Of a stretch of 64,000 nucleotides of DNA, positions 55,863-64,000 are shown piece by piece. Within the stretch, counting starts at the first letter, position 1. Each line of letters starts with the position of its first letter. The notes beneath the pieces are model-generated. The model saw nothing but the letters and a program-made list of their open reading frames with translations, was not told the origin of the DNA and made no database searches. The stretch comes from Pseudopyrenochaeta lycopersici (Eukaryota; Ascomycota; Dothideomycetes; Pleosporales; Pseudopyrenochaetaceae). The position numbers were made by a program, and so were the translations under genes. The stretch lies in assembly GCA_003313425.1 (NCBI GenBank), contig NHZP01000013.1, positions 992,001 to 1,056,000 of the forward strand, written 5' to 3'.

Positions 55863-56509
55863 CTTGGTTGTTCGATGCTCCTTTGTGACTAAAGATTTTC
55901 TATGCGATGAGACTTCAAAACTGATGATATGAGTCTGTCAAAACCAAAAGACACCGATCTGTAGCATCATATATGCCCTTTAGCATCTGCTCGTTCTATT
56001 GCATTTAGTTCGCTTTGATACGATGCTCCGAACATTGCCGTCCTACACTGCAGACTTTCCTGATACAGGATGATGTACCCGCATCCCACAAAAGCTTAAT
56101 CCCCGCAGTTAATTAACCCTGTATTCAATTTAGCCATCCCACCGCCTTAAACTTCCCCGCATCGCTAGTGGATGATCGATGTCCATCCCACAAGTCTCAA
56201 ACCACAATGGGTACCTTCAGCATTCTCATGCACCAGATGCAAAATGCAATACACAAGACCGCATTCGATTCAACCATCCCACAGCTCCCCTCTCTTTTGT
56301 GCTCCGACTTGTGCTCGTACTCGTACTGATGCTCGTGACCAAAACTCCACCACCATACCCTCGCTCCCATCCTTCGGGGTATCCTAGCGTTGGCATGGAC
56401 AGGGTACACTGCGCGTAATACATATACCACGCACCCGGGTTTTCTGAGGTCTTTTTAAGACTACGCCTTCTAACTTTCTGTCATAAAATTGTCCACTTTT
56501 ACGGCCAAC
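55863..56509. promoter_or_regulatory. Shared divergent promoter, GH39-like / sugar transporter
   Basis: A 647-bp gap between the two start codons. It contains four copies of CATCCCAC, listed separately, and a TTAATTAA palindrome near 56109-56116. It should drive both genes. Confidence 0.6.
56082..56283. promoter_or_regulatory. Four CATCCCAC motifs, candidate regulator-binding sites
   Basis: CATCCCAC occurs at 56082-56089, 56135-56142, 56184-56191 and 56275-56282, all on the plus strand. Three are CATCCCACA, and the last extends to CATCCCACAGCT. With equal base frequencies about 0.02 copies would be expected in this gap over both strands. The same 12-mer recurs upstream of the GH31 gene. Confidence 0.6.
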
Positions 56510-58185
56510 ATGGCGCCTGACGAAAAACCGGGCGCGAACGTGCACCATGTGGAACATACTTCTCCAAGCACACAGCATCACGACAATGCTACTGCACTTG
56601 CTGCCGAAGCTTCCAGCGACGAACACTCCCTGACCCTCTGGCAAGCCATCAAGAAGCACCCATACGCATGCTTTTGGTCAATTGCCATCTCCACTTCGAT
56701 CATCATGGAAGGCTACGACATTGTCCTCATCTATTCGCTCTTCGGTCAGCCGGCCTTTGCGAAGAAGTACGGAGCCTACAATGCTGCCTCAGACAACTAT
56801 CAGATCAGCGCCGCCTGGCAGGCAGGCCTGTCTAATGGTACCGGAATTGGCACAATCATCGGAGCATTCTTGAACGGATCCCTAACCCAGAGATATGGAC
56901 ACAAGAAAGTGCTTATCGCTTCGCTAATGAGCTTGGTGGCATTCATTTTTATTCCGTTCTTCGCGCCGTCTATACCGGTCTTGCTCGTCGGTCAAATTCT
57001 ATGTGGTGTGCCGTGGGGCGTCTTTGCTACAACGGCGCCAGCATATGCGTCTGAGGTCTGTCCTACAGCTCTTCGCGGGTACCTTACAGTGTATGTCAAC
57101 CTGACTTGGGCTTTTGGTCAACTAGTTGCAGCGGGCGTCATGTCAGCCTTCTCGGATGGAACTACCCAGTGGGCTTATCGAATTCCCTTCGCTATTCAGT
57201 GGGCCTGGCCGGTGCCCATTGCTCTCTTGGTTTACTTTGCCCCAGAATCGCCGTGGTATCTTGTCCGTAGTGGCAACATTGCTGCAGCGGAGCGATCGGT
57301 TGCTCGCCTTATGTCGGCGCCAGACGCGGCCGATTGCAAGAAAATCGTTGCCATGATGGTTCACACAAATAACCTCGAAAAGGACATTGATTCTGGTACA
57401 TCGTACTTCGATTGCTTTAAGAACATTGATCGGAGGCGGACCGAAATAGTTTGTATGGTATGTGGTCATCTAAAGAGCACTGCTCTAGGCTTCAACTAAT
57501 GAAAAGTTAGGTCTTTGCCGCTCAGCCCTTCTGTGGAAGTGCCATGGGCGGCACGCCAACATACTTCTTCCTCCAAGCCGGGCTCCCTACGTCTGTCTCA
57601 TTCAAGATGTCCGTTGGTGGCCTTGGCTTAGCCGCAGTTGGTACCATCATCTCGTGGAAGCTTATGCACTCCTTCGGCCGTCGCACGTTGTATCTCTGGG
57701 GACTCGGATCGTTGGCCGCACTGCTCTGGATTGTTGGATTTATTTCTGTTGGCGCCAGTAAATCCTCGGCCGGCAATTTTGCTCAAGCAGCTATGATGTT
57801 GCTTTGGTTGCTTGTCTATTACATGACCGTTGGACCAATTTGCTACGCTATCATCTCTGAAACGTCTTCGACACGCTTAAGGAGCAAGAGTGTAAGCTTA
57901 TCCAGGATTGCGTACTACATTGCTCAAATTATCACCAATGCCGTGAATCCATTTATGTTAAACCCAACCGCTGGTGACTGGAAGGGCAAGACGGGATTCT
58001 TCTGGGGCGGATTTGCGTTTGTCTTCTTCATTTGGACATATTTCAGGCTTCCTGAAATGAAGAACCGTACTTACGAAGAACTTGACCTGTTGTTCCTGAG
58101 ACGCACTCCGACTCGGGCATTCAAGACAGCTGATGTTGATGCTTATGAGGGAAATACCACATGCAAAGTCGAGGCTAAGGAATGA
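56510..58185 (+). CDS. MFS sugar transporter, maltose/alpha-glucoside permease-like
   Basis: Two exons, 56510-57457 and 57511-58185, across a 53-bp intron (GTATGT..TTAG), give 540 residues. The sugar-porter layout of twelve helices is clear: ISTSIIMEGYDIVLIYSLFG is helix 1, the loop LTQRYGHKKVLIASL follows helix 2, GQILCGVPWGVFATTAPAYA is helix 4, and PESPWYLVRSG is the central PESP motif. The ETSSTRLRSKSVSLSRIAYY and LPEMKNRTYEELDLLF motifs close it. The MEGYD and FGQPAFAKKYG segments match the fungal MAL-type alpha-glucoside:H+ symporter group. It probably imports a disaccharide or short oligosaccharide at the plasma membrane for the intracellular GH31 enzyme encoded next door. The ATG at 56510 is chosen because the seven upstream in-frame codons lack an ATG. 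Confidence 0.9.
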
Positions 58186-59405
58186 ACGTGCACCGGAACT
58201 CACTCGAGTACTTACACGGAATGGAAATTGAGGAAATTCCAATTTCAATTGTATCACAGTAGCTAGGTTTTCTCTATGCTTTCTGCTGTCCACTGTCGAT
58301 CCTTAGGCTAGAAATACTCTTCAAATACAAACAAAGTAAGCAGAGCTGGTAATACTAAGCTAAATAAGTTCAAATTCAAAATTTCGATGAATTGTATAAA
58401 TAGTACTATCCACCATTATTAAATACCAGAAGAAGTCAAGCTTTGCGTTGCGTCAATATGATACTATGATAAACAATCCTATACCAACGACTAAAGAGCG
58501 CTTAAACAATATACCTAAAAATAAGTAGAACAATTAAGGCCGTGCCACTAAGCAATGTCTCGTTCGTGGTAGATGTCTCGAAAGTGACTTGATAGACGCA
58601 TTACCTATACCAAATCATAAAAAAAGATACTCTATGCACTACGCTGCCTAACAAGATTTAGAAGGGGGTTTATTAACATCGAAGCCATATCAATTCAATA
58701 GAGAGGGTACGAAAGATGAAAGCTAATGGATACTGGCTCATATGGCCCGTCTTATGAGCGGTGTTGCAGGATGAGGCGTAGCTAGGACTGTGCAACGCCG
58801 CGATAAACTTGGAAGCTGTGCCAAAAGGACCACCTGATGCGAAGCTTCATAAACAAAATATCTACTAGGAAGGCCTAAAAATCTTACTGCGGGGTAATTC
58901 ATTTCGTAAAAAGTGTAGCACTGACCTGTTCAATGAACTCTACTAGTTTGGACGCATGGGGACCGATTGCAGTTTCCCGGGGTTACTAGTGAGAAAGCAT
59001 CCCACATCCCACATCCCACAGCTGCTAGTTCCTTCCGCTAGCGCGTCATATTTCCTGAAAACTACATAATTTGAGTGGGTCTCACGCATTATTTCAAGTT
59101 ATGGTCCAGCACTTGGCTTAGCTAAACTTCCGGCCAATGGCTCTCATCTTGTCGAATCTCGGTGGGATGTACTTCCCGGACTCTGGGGATGCTTATCATA
59201 GCCCAGCAAAGGCCGAGCATATACTACGCTTAGACGCAGGTGTCCCGGCACAAGTCCTATTTAATAGGCCAATGTCAGCTATGTCATTGTAGTACCTTAC
59301 ACCCATCGCTCTCTCTTCAAACTGCTTTTGCGCCGTCCGTGAAAGGATAGGCTTCCTCGCAGTTTCACGACACGCTCGTCGATAGGATCTCAAATCCTCG
59401 GCACT
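58186..59405. other. Intergenic upstream of the GH31 gene
   Basis: About 1.2 kb. It is very AT-rich at 58300-58700, then ordinary promoter sequence with a tandem CATCCCA array at 58998-59020. No gene recognised. Confidence 0.55.
58998..59020 (+). repeat. Tandem CATCCCA array, three copies
   Basis: Three head-to-tail CATCCCA units, the last continuing as CATCCCACAGCT, identical to the motif at 56275-56286. It lies about 390 bp before the GH31 start codon. It may be a multimerised regulator site, or a simple repeat by slippage. Confidence 0.7.
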
Positions 59406-61382
59406 ATGTTGGCTACAGAGGGAAACAAACTTGTTTTCCAGTATGATGACCACATCGTATGGCTCGAACCATGGGGTGAAAACGCTCTTCGCGTCCGAGC
59501 CACCAAACTCTCATCCATGCCCACTGACGATTGGGCCCTCTCCGAGCCACTGAAGCTCAGCACCACAGCTGCCTCAATTCAGACTCCTCCCCAAGAAGCA
59601 GCGAGAATCAATAATGGCAAGATCACAGCAATAGTATCTCAGCGGGGCAAGATTACAATGTTCAACTCTTCTGGAGGAAAGCTCTTGGAGGAGTATGCAC
59701 GTCATCGTCTAGATCTGTCGGATCCGAAATGCAGCGCTTTAGAAATCGAGGCGCGCCAGATTCGTGGTATACCAGGCAGTGGTGATTTTCATACTACACT
59801 CAGGTTAGAGTCACTGGACGCCAACGAGAAGCTGTATGGAATGGGACAATACCAGCAACCCTATCTTAATCTAAAAGGTACAGATGTCGAACTAGCGCAA
59901 AGAAACTCCCAGGCTAGCGTGCCCTTTATGGTATCCTCGTTAGGCTATGGCTTTCTGTGGAACAACCCCGCGATCGGTCGTGCTGTCCTAGGGAAAAACG
60001 TGATGAGCTTTGAGAGTTACTCGGCCAAGGTCATCGACTATTGGATAGTGGCAGGGGATAAGCCGGCTGACATCATTCAAGCATACGCGCAGGTCACTGG
60101 ACACGTCCCTATGATGCCAGAGTATGGACTAGGATTCTGGCAATGTAAGCTACGCTACGAAACCCAGGACGAGCTTCTTTCTATCGCGAGAGAGTATAAA
60201 AGGCGAGAGATCCCACTTGACCTTATCGTAATAGATTTCTTTCACTGGAAGTCCCAGGGTGACTGGAGCTTCGATCCTAAGTACTGGCCGGACCCAGCTG
60301 CTATGGTGAAGGAGCTAAAGGAATTGAAGATCGAACTAATGGTATCCATTTGGCCAACTGTTGCTCCAACATCTGAGAACTGGAATGAAATGGTTGAGAA
60401 GGGTCTGCTTATTCGTCACGATCGCGGTGTCCGAGTGGCAATGCAGTGTGGAGGTGACTCTACAAATTTCGACGCTACAAATCCAGCGAGCCGGAAATTC
60501 ATTTGGGACAAGGTGAAGAAGAATTACTATGATTATGGTATTAAGGTGTTCTGGCTCGACGAAGCTGAGCCAGAATACTCTATATATGATTTCGACATCT
60601 ATCGATACCACGCTGGCAGCAACATGCAGGTTGGCAACACCTATCCTAGGGAATATGCACGAGCTTTCTTTGAGGGTATGCAAAATGAAGGGCAAGAGAA
60701 TATAGTGAATCTTCTTAGGTGTGCATGGGCAGGCAGCCAAAAGTATGGTGCACTTGTCTGGAGCGGTGATGTTGCTTCGTCATGGGACTCTTTCCGGAAT
60801 CAACTCGCCGCCGGTCTGAATATGGGTATGGCGGGTATTCCTTGGTGGACGACAGATATCGGTGGTTTCCATGGTGGATGTCCGGATGATCCAAAATTTC
60901 GTGAGCTATTTACTCGATGGTTTCAGTGGGGTACATTTTGCCCAGTCATGCGACTTCATGGTGATCGAGAGCCAAAACCGCCTGGAAAGCCAACCGCCTC
61001 TGGTGCCGCTAATGAAGTCTGGAGCTATGGGGAAGAGGTTTACAAAATATGCACGAAGTATATCGGAATTCGGGAACAGTTACGCGATTACATTCGAACG
61101 TTGATGAAGGAAGCTCACGAGAAAGGAGCGCCACTTATGCGGTTGATGTGCTATGAGTTCCCGCATGACAGAAAAGCATGGGAAGTTGAGCATCAATATA
61201 TGTTTGGACCGACGTACCTTGTCGCACCTGTTTTTGAGGCTGGACTACAACGAATGTCGATCTATCTCCCAGCAGGCTCGAAATGGCAGTCGTGGAATGC
61301 AGCGGTCACTTGGGAGGGTGGGCAGGAGATCGAGGTCGACTGTCCAATCGAAGAAATGCCTGTCCTTGTTCGTGTGAACTGA
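59406..61382 (+). CDS. Glycoside hydrolase family 31, probable intracellular alpha-xylosidase or alpha-glucosidase
   Basis: Single exon, 658 residues, no signal peptide, so a cytoplasmic enzyme. The N-terminal beta-sandwich (about 1-230, with LYGMGQYQQPYLNL) precedes the (beta/alpha)8 barrel (PEYGLGFWQCKLRYETQDEL, IVIDFFHWKSQGDWSFDP). The nucleophile is Asp385 in KVFWLDEAEPEY and the acid/base Asp455 in LVWSGDVASSWDSF. IPWWTTDIGGFHGG and MRLHGDREP are further GH31 blocks. WLDEAEPE resembles the WxDxxEP pattern of GH31 alpha-xylosidases more than the WxDMNEP of maltase-type alpha-glucosidases, so alpha-xylosides (xyloglucan-derived isoprimeverose) are a good candidate. Pairing with a disaccharide-type transporter fits import before cleavage. 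The acceptor preference cannot be settled from sequence alone. Confidence 0.93.
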   Translation: MLATEGNKLVFQYDDHIVWLEPWGENALRVRATKLSSMPTDDWALSEPLKLSTTAASIQTPPQEAARINNGKITAIVSQRGKITMFNSSGGKLLEEYARHRLDLSDPKCSALEIEARQIRGIPGSGDFHTTLRLESLDANEKLYGMGQYQQPYLNLKGTDVELAQRNSQASVPFMVSSLGYGFLWNNPAIGRAVLGKNVMSFESYSAKVIDYWIVAGDKPADIIQAYAQVTGHVPMMPEYGLGFWQCKLRYETQDELLSIAREYKRREIPLDLIVIDFFHWKSQGDWSFDPKYWPDPAAMVKELKELKIELMVSIWPTVAPTSENWNEMVEKGLLIRHDRGVRVAMQCGGDSTNFDATNPASRKFIWDKVKKNYYDYGIKVFWLDEAEPEYSIYDFDIYRYHAGSNMQVGNTYPREYARAFFEGMQNEGQENIVNLLRCAWAGSQKYGALVWSGDVASSWDSFRNQLAAGLNMGMAGIPWWTTDIGGFHGGCPDDPKFRELFTRWFQWGTFCPVMRLHGDREPKPPGKPTASGAANEVWSYGEEVYKICTKYIGIREQLRDYIRTLMKEAHEKGAPLMRLMCYEFPHDRKAWEVEHQYMFGPTYLVAPVFEAGLQRMSIYLPAGSKWQSWNAAVTWEGGQEIEVDCPIEEMPVLVRVN

Positions 61383-61575
61383 TTATGGTCAAAAGCCACT
61401 GCTACAAGAAGTTTTAAGTACGTTTAAGGCTAAAACTTGAGAGCATGCTCTTTAAACAGCAAATCTAACTTAGTCAATCTCAATCACTATGACATATTGC
61501 AATACTTACCCATGTGGCAAGTCTGGAAAGCCATGGTGGCACCCACAGTCGAGACCATACACGACAGATTGTGGC

Positions 61576-64000
61576 TCACGCTGCAGGGATTGCAGCAACT
61601 AATTTAACTAGTATATCTGCGTATTCACCAGCCTTTGCGTTACTACTGCCTTGGCAACGAGATAGTAATCGTATTCCCTCGTCCAACACTTTTCTCGAGC
61701 CTTCGACAGAGCAGATTCGCACAGCGCGAAACATCTGAGGATCCATCATGTGACCTTCACGGATGAAGAGTTGAACAATTTCATCATCACATGGACGATC
61801 AAGGACAATGGGCAGACATGTGTTGTCAGCATCGGAGCCACCTTCCCCTGTCGGCTCCTGGCTTCTCTCGGTGTATCGCCCCATCGTACGTTGATAGCGA
61901 GAAACAGCGGCCTTGTTCGCCAGAAGAGTCGCCTTGAATTGAGGTTCGTAGTGTCCGTACAACCACAGCACTAGAGTTGCAAGGAAAACAGCAAATGGCT
62001 CGTAGAAACTGCCTCGTGCGTATCGACGGATGTGCCAGAAGATTGCCCCAGCATGAATCAGGCTCAAGCGCCCTTTGTGGTCATCCAATGTAATCCATCG
62101 CATTATCGCATCCTTGGTAGATTCGGATGAAGCCGATCCTGTTGCGATACTTGAGTTGAGAGTAAAATGCGACTTACCAGACGTGGTCGTAAAGCCCGAA
62201 TTGCGAGCTAATGAAATCATCTCATTGAAAGGTGTTAGGAGAAGCAGTCGAGCCAGATGAAGATGAGTGACTTGAGGTCCTTCAAGACCAATGGCAGATG
62301 CGATCTCGACATGAGTCTGCCAATGAAGCAAATCTAAGCAATCGCACCCACTGTTCCTCCAGGCAGCGTAAGTAGCGTTTGCAGGAAGCCAATTCACTTG
62401 TTCAGGGCGGGGATCGTTCTCCGCGTCTCCTTTGAATTGGGAAACAGGCATCCACTGTTTCAGAGGCTGTCGCAATTGCTGGCTTACTTCGAAGGTCCTG
62501 TTAACGATACCGTAGATTAGCGGTATGAGTCCACGACCACTACAAGATTGTGGGATTCTTCGTTTTATATAGAGAGATTGCAAGGCATCATGCATAGTAG
62601 ACGGCGTGGCGAAAGTGCTCAACTTGTTTTGGAAGTCGTCGGCTGTAGCTAACTCCCACAGAGTCTGTGGGCAGGGTAGCGCTAAGGCATTCAAGTCCAT
62701 TGTGTCGTAGCCCTCGACAAATGTAGTGATCGACGTAAGGAAGCGAGTCTGCCAAGAAAAGTAGTCGAGTCTTTGTCTAGTCTCTTGAGTAATCCATGTT
62801 GTCCACTCCTGGAATACAGAATTGCTGTTACTCTGGGGCTCTCGACACGGTTGCACGAATTGATAGGATCTTCGGTTTGCAAGCATCAATTCCGTAAGGG
62901 CGTCCTGGATCGATAGGCTTGAGCTTTCCCACACCTGACCAGCAAGGCACGCATTGAGCAAGCAAGCTTGATGGACAACGGAGTGGTCAGTGAGAGGGAG
63001 TTTTTCAATGGTGTAGCGGATAGCCCGTCGTGTAAGCTCTTGAAAAGTGCTAGCAATTCGATTATCGACCTCAACTGGGTGATACAGAGACCCAACGGCA
63101 GCAGCAGCAAGGACTAGAAGCCAGGAAACTTGTGTATCGTGCCACATGGACACATGGATGACTGGTATATCTTGTGATGGTCCTTGAATGAAGAGGTTGA
63201 GGCATTCTTCGACAAAGTGCAGAGAAGGAAAGTCGCTGGGGCCAAACGCTGAATACAAGAGAGAATCTCGTCCAGCAAGGATATCAAACATGTGGAGCAG
63301 CTCCAAATATGTCGACGAACTGAGTCGAACACTATCTGAGGAATAGCCGATTGCACTATGCGTACCATAGGTAGTTGCAGGAAACCCAAATACCATGCTG
63401 CTGGCGGACGCCCGCTCGTTCCATCGAGCCACGAGAGTACTCCCTTCAGGGCGCAGCCTGGGCAATGCAGGATGCCGTGGGTATGCAGCACGGGATCCAT
63501 TACCGTCAATATACAGACCACTACCAGGCGTGTCTCCCGTGTCCTCTGACGCTGCGCTATATTCGCCATGACTCTGGGCAGGTGTGGGCTCAACTTCGCT
63601 CTCCACTTCACGGCTCGCAGCCAGGGAATATGAAGGCGCAATTCTACGCGCTGGCGAAATAAGCTCACTTCCGGTCAAATGGTCATGCGTAACGCCTTGT
63701 TGAGAAGAAACGCCATTGTCTGCAAGAATGGAGTTCAAAACGGCCGGGTTTTGTGGGGGCAGCCAATTTCTGCCATTTGATAAGGAGTCGAATGAATCAT
63801 AGAGAAAGTCGCCAACACTTTCTAGCGCTGATGGAGGGACATTGATGCCAACAGGCACAGTGAGCGTGAGCGCCGACGGCTGCCCAGCAAAACCCGAGAA
63901 TGGAGTGTTCTCTCCAGAGGAAAAGGGGGTCGCAGGAAGCTGTTGGTTATGAGCATTCGGAAGGCTGGCCTCTGGAGATGCTGAAGTTGGCAATCCAGTC
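61576..64000 (-). CDS. Fungal-specific transcription factor, 5' end outside the window
   Basis: The frame is open from the stop at 61576 to the window edge (over 805 residues seen), and no ATG opens it near the edge, so the N-terminus with the DNA-binding domain (C2H2 or Zn2Cys6) must lie beyond 64000. The visible part has a Ser/Pro-rich linker (about the first 220 residues) and then the Fungal_trans-type regulatory domain: LHFVEECLNLFIQGPSQDIP, HDTQVSWLLVLAAAAVGSLY, HQACLLNACLAGQVW, TRQRLDYFSWQTRFL. The helical tail ends with MFRAVRICSVEGSRKVLDEG. The domain with FxxQP..HVxMW..T style is typical of C2H2-linked members. It converges with the GH31 gene, 193 bp apart, and is a plausible controller of the neighbouring sugar genes. 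Confidence 0.85.
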   Translation of the reverse strand, partial: TGLPTSASPEASLPNAHNQQLPATPFSSGENTPFSGFAGQPSALTLTVPVGINVPPSALESVGDFLYDSFDSLSNGRNWLPPQNPAVLNSILADNGVSSQQGVTHDHLTGSELISPARRIAPSYSLAASREVESEVEPTPAQSHGEYSAASEDTGDTPGSGLYIDGNGSRAAYPRHPALPRLRPEGSTLVARWNERASASSMVFGFPATTYGTHSAIGYSSDSVRLSSSTYLELLHMFDILAGRDSLLYSAFGPSDFPSLHFVEECLNLFIQGPSQDIPVIHVSMWHDTQVSWLLVLAAAAVGSLYHPVEVDNRIASTFQELTRRAIRYTIEKLPLTDHSVVHQACLLNACLAGQVWESSSLSIQDALTELMLANRRSYQFVQPCREPQSNSNSVFQEWTTWITQETRQRLDYFSWQTRFLTSITTFVEGYDTMDLNALALPCPQTLWELATADDFQNKLSTFATPSTMHDALQSLYIKRRIPQSCSGRGLIPLIYGIVNRTFEVSQQLRQPLKQWMPVSQFKGDAENDPRPEQVNWLPANATYAAWRNSGCDCLDLLHWQTHVEIASAIGLEGPQVTHLHLARLLLLTPFNEMISLARNSGFTTTSGKSHFTLNSSIATGSASSESTKDAIMRWITLDDHKGRLSLIHAGAIFWHIRRYARGSFYEPFAVFLATLVLWLYGHYEPQFKATLLANKAAVSRYQRTMGRYTERSQEPTGEGGSDADNTCLPIVLDRPCDDEIVQLFIREGHMMDPQMFRAVRICSVEGSRKVLDEGIRLLSRCQGSSNAKAGEYADILVKLVAAIPAA

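Overview
The window is nuclear DNA of a filamentous ascomycete (Pezizomycotina). The gene set and protein style suggest a Dothideomycete, probably order Pleosporales, but the genus cannot be read from the sequence. The evidence is: protein genes on both strands with one gene per transcript; many short introns (about 42-104 bp, one of 404 bp) with GT..AG ends and CTRAY-like branch points; mitochondrial, Golgi and secreted eukaryotic proteins; and intergenic gaps of about 0.2-4.3 kb. I saw no rRNA, tRNA, CRISPR array or intact transposon. Exon borders below were worked out by hand; each spliced model keeps one open frame and its total length is a multiple of three.

Left part (1-26.3 kb): C2H2 zinc-finger protein (3314-5263), mitochondrial dihydroorotate dehydrogenase (7778-9436), secreted GH28 pectinase-like enzyme (10304-11685), TPR/U-box CHIP-like ubiquitin ligase (12833-13803), an arginine/serine-rich orphan (14360-14968), a cysteine-rich single-pass membrane protein (15808-16890), a secreted subtilase (17586-19031), a bestrophin-type anion channel (19839-21371), an F-box-like orphan (22954-23916) and cystathionine beta-lyase (24829-26308).

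Middle part (26.3-50 kb): a Golgi GlcNAc-transferase-like gene and a UDP-GlcNAc transporter-like gene share a 472-bp divergent promoter (27235-30291). A DUF2415/WD40-like protein and mitochondrial Hsp70 share another (30810-35828). Then come a maleylacetate-reductase-like Fe-alcohol dehydrogenase, a flavin monooxygenase and a Dal5-type MFS carrier, the last two divergent (36458-41794). They are followed by an orphan (42062-42757), the rRNA methyltransferase RRP8 (43986-45704), the ubiquitin shuttle protease DDI1 (46090-47571) and a GNAT acetyltransferase (48888-50098).

Right part (50-64 kb): a 4.3-kb AT-rich gene-poor stretch, then a carbohydrate-use neighbourhood. It holds a secreted GH39-like hydrolase, a divergent maltose-permease-like MFS sugar transporter, a cytoplasmic GH31 alpha-xylosidase/alpha-glucosidase and, convergent with it, a fungal transcription factor that runs off the window. 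An octamer, CATCCCAC, occurs four times in the GH39/transporter promoter and in a tandem array upstream of GH31. This makes a small co-regulated sugar import and breakdown locus the most interesting proposal for this window.
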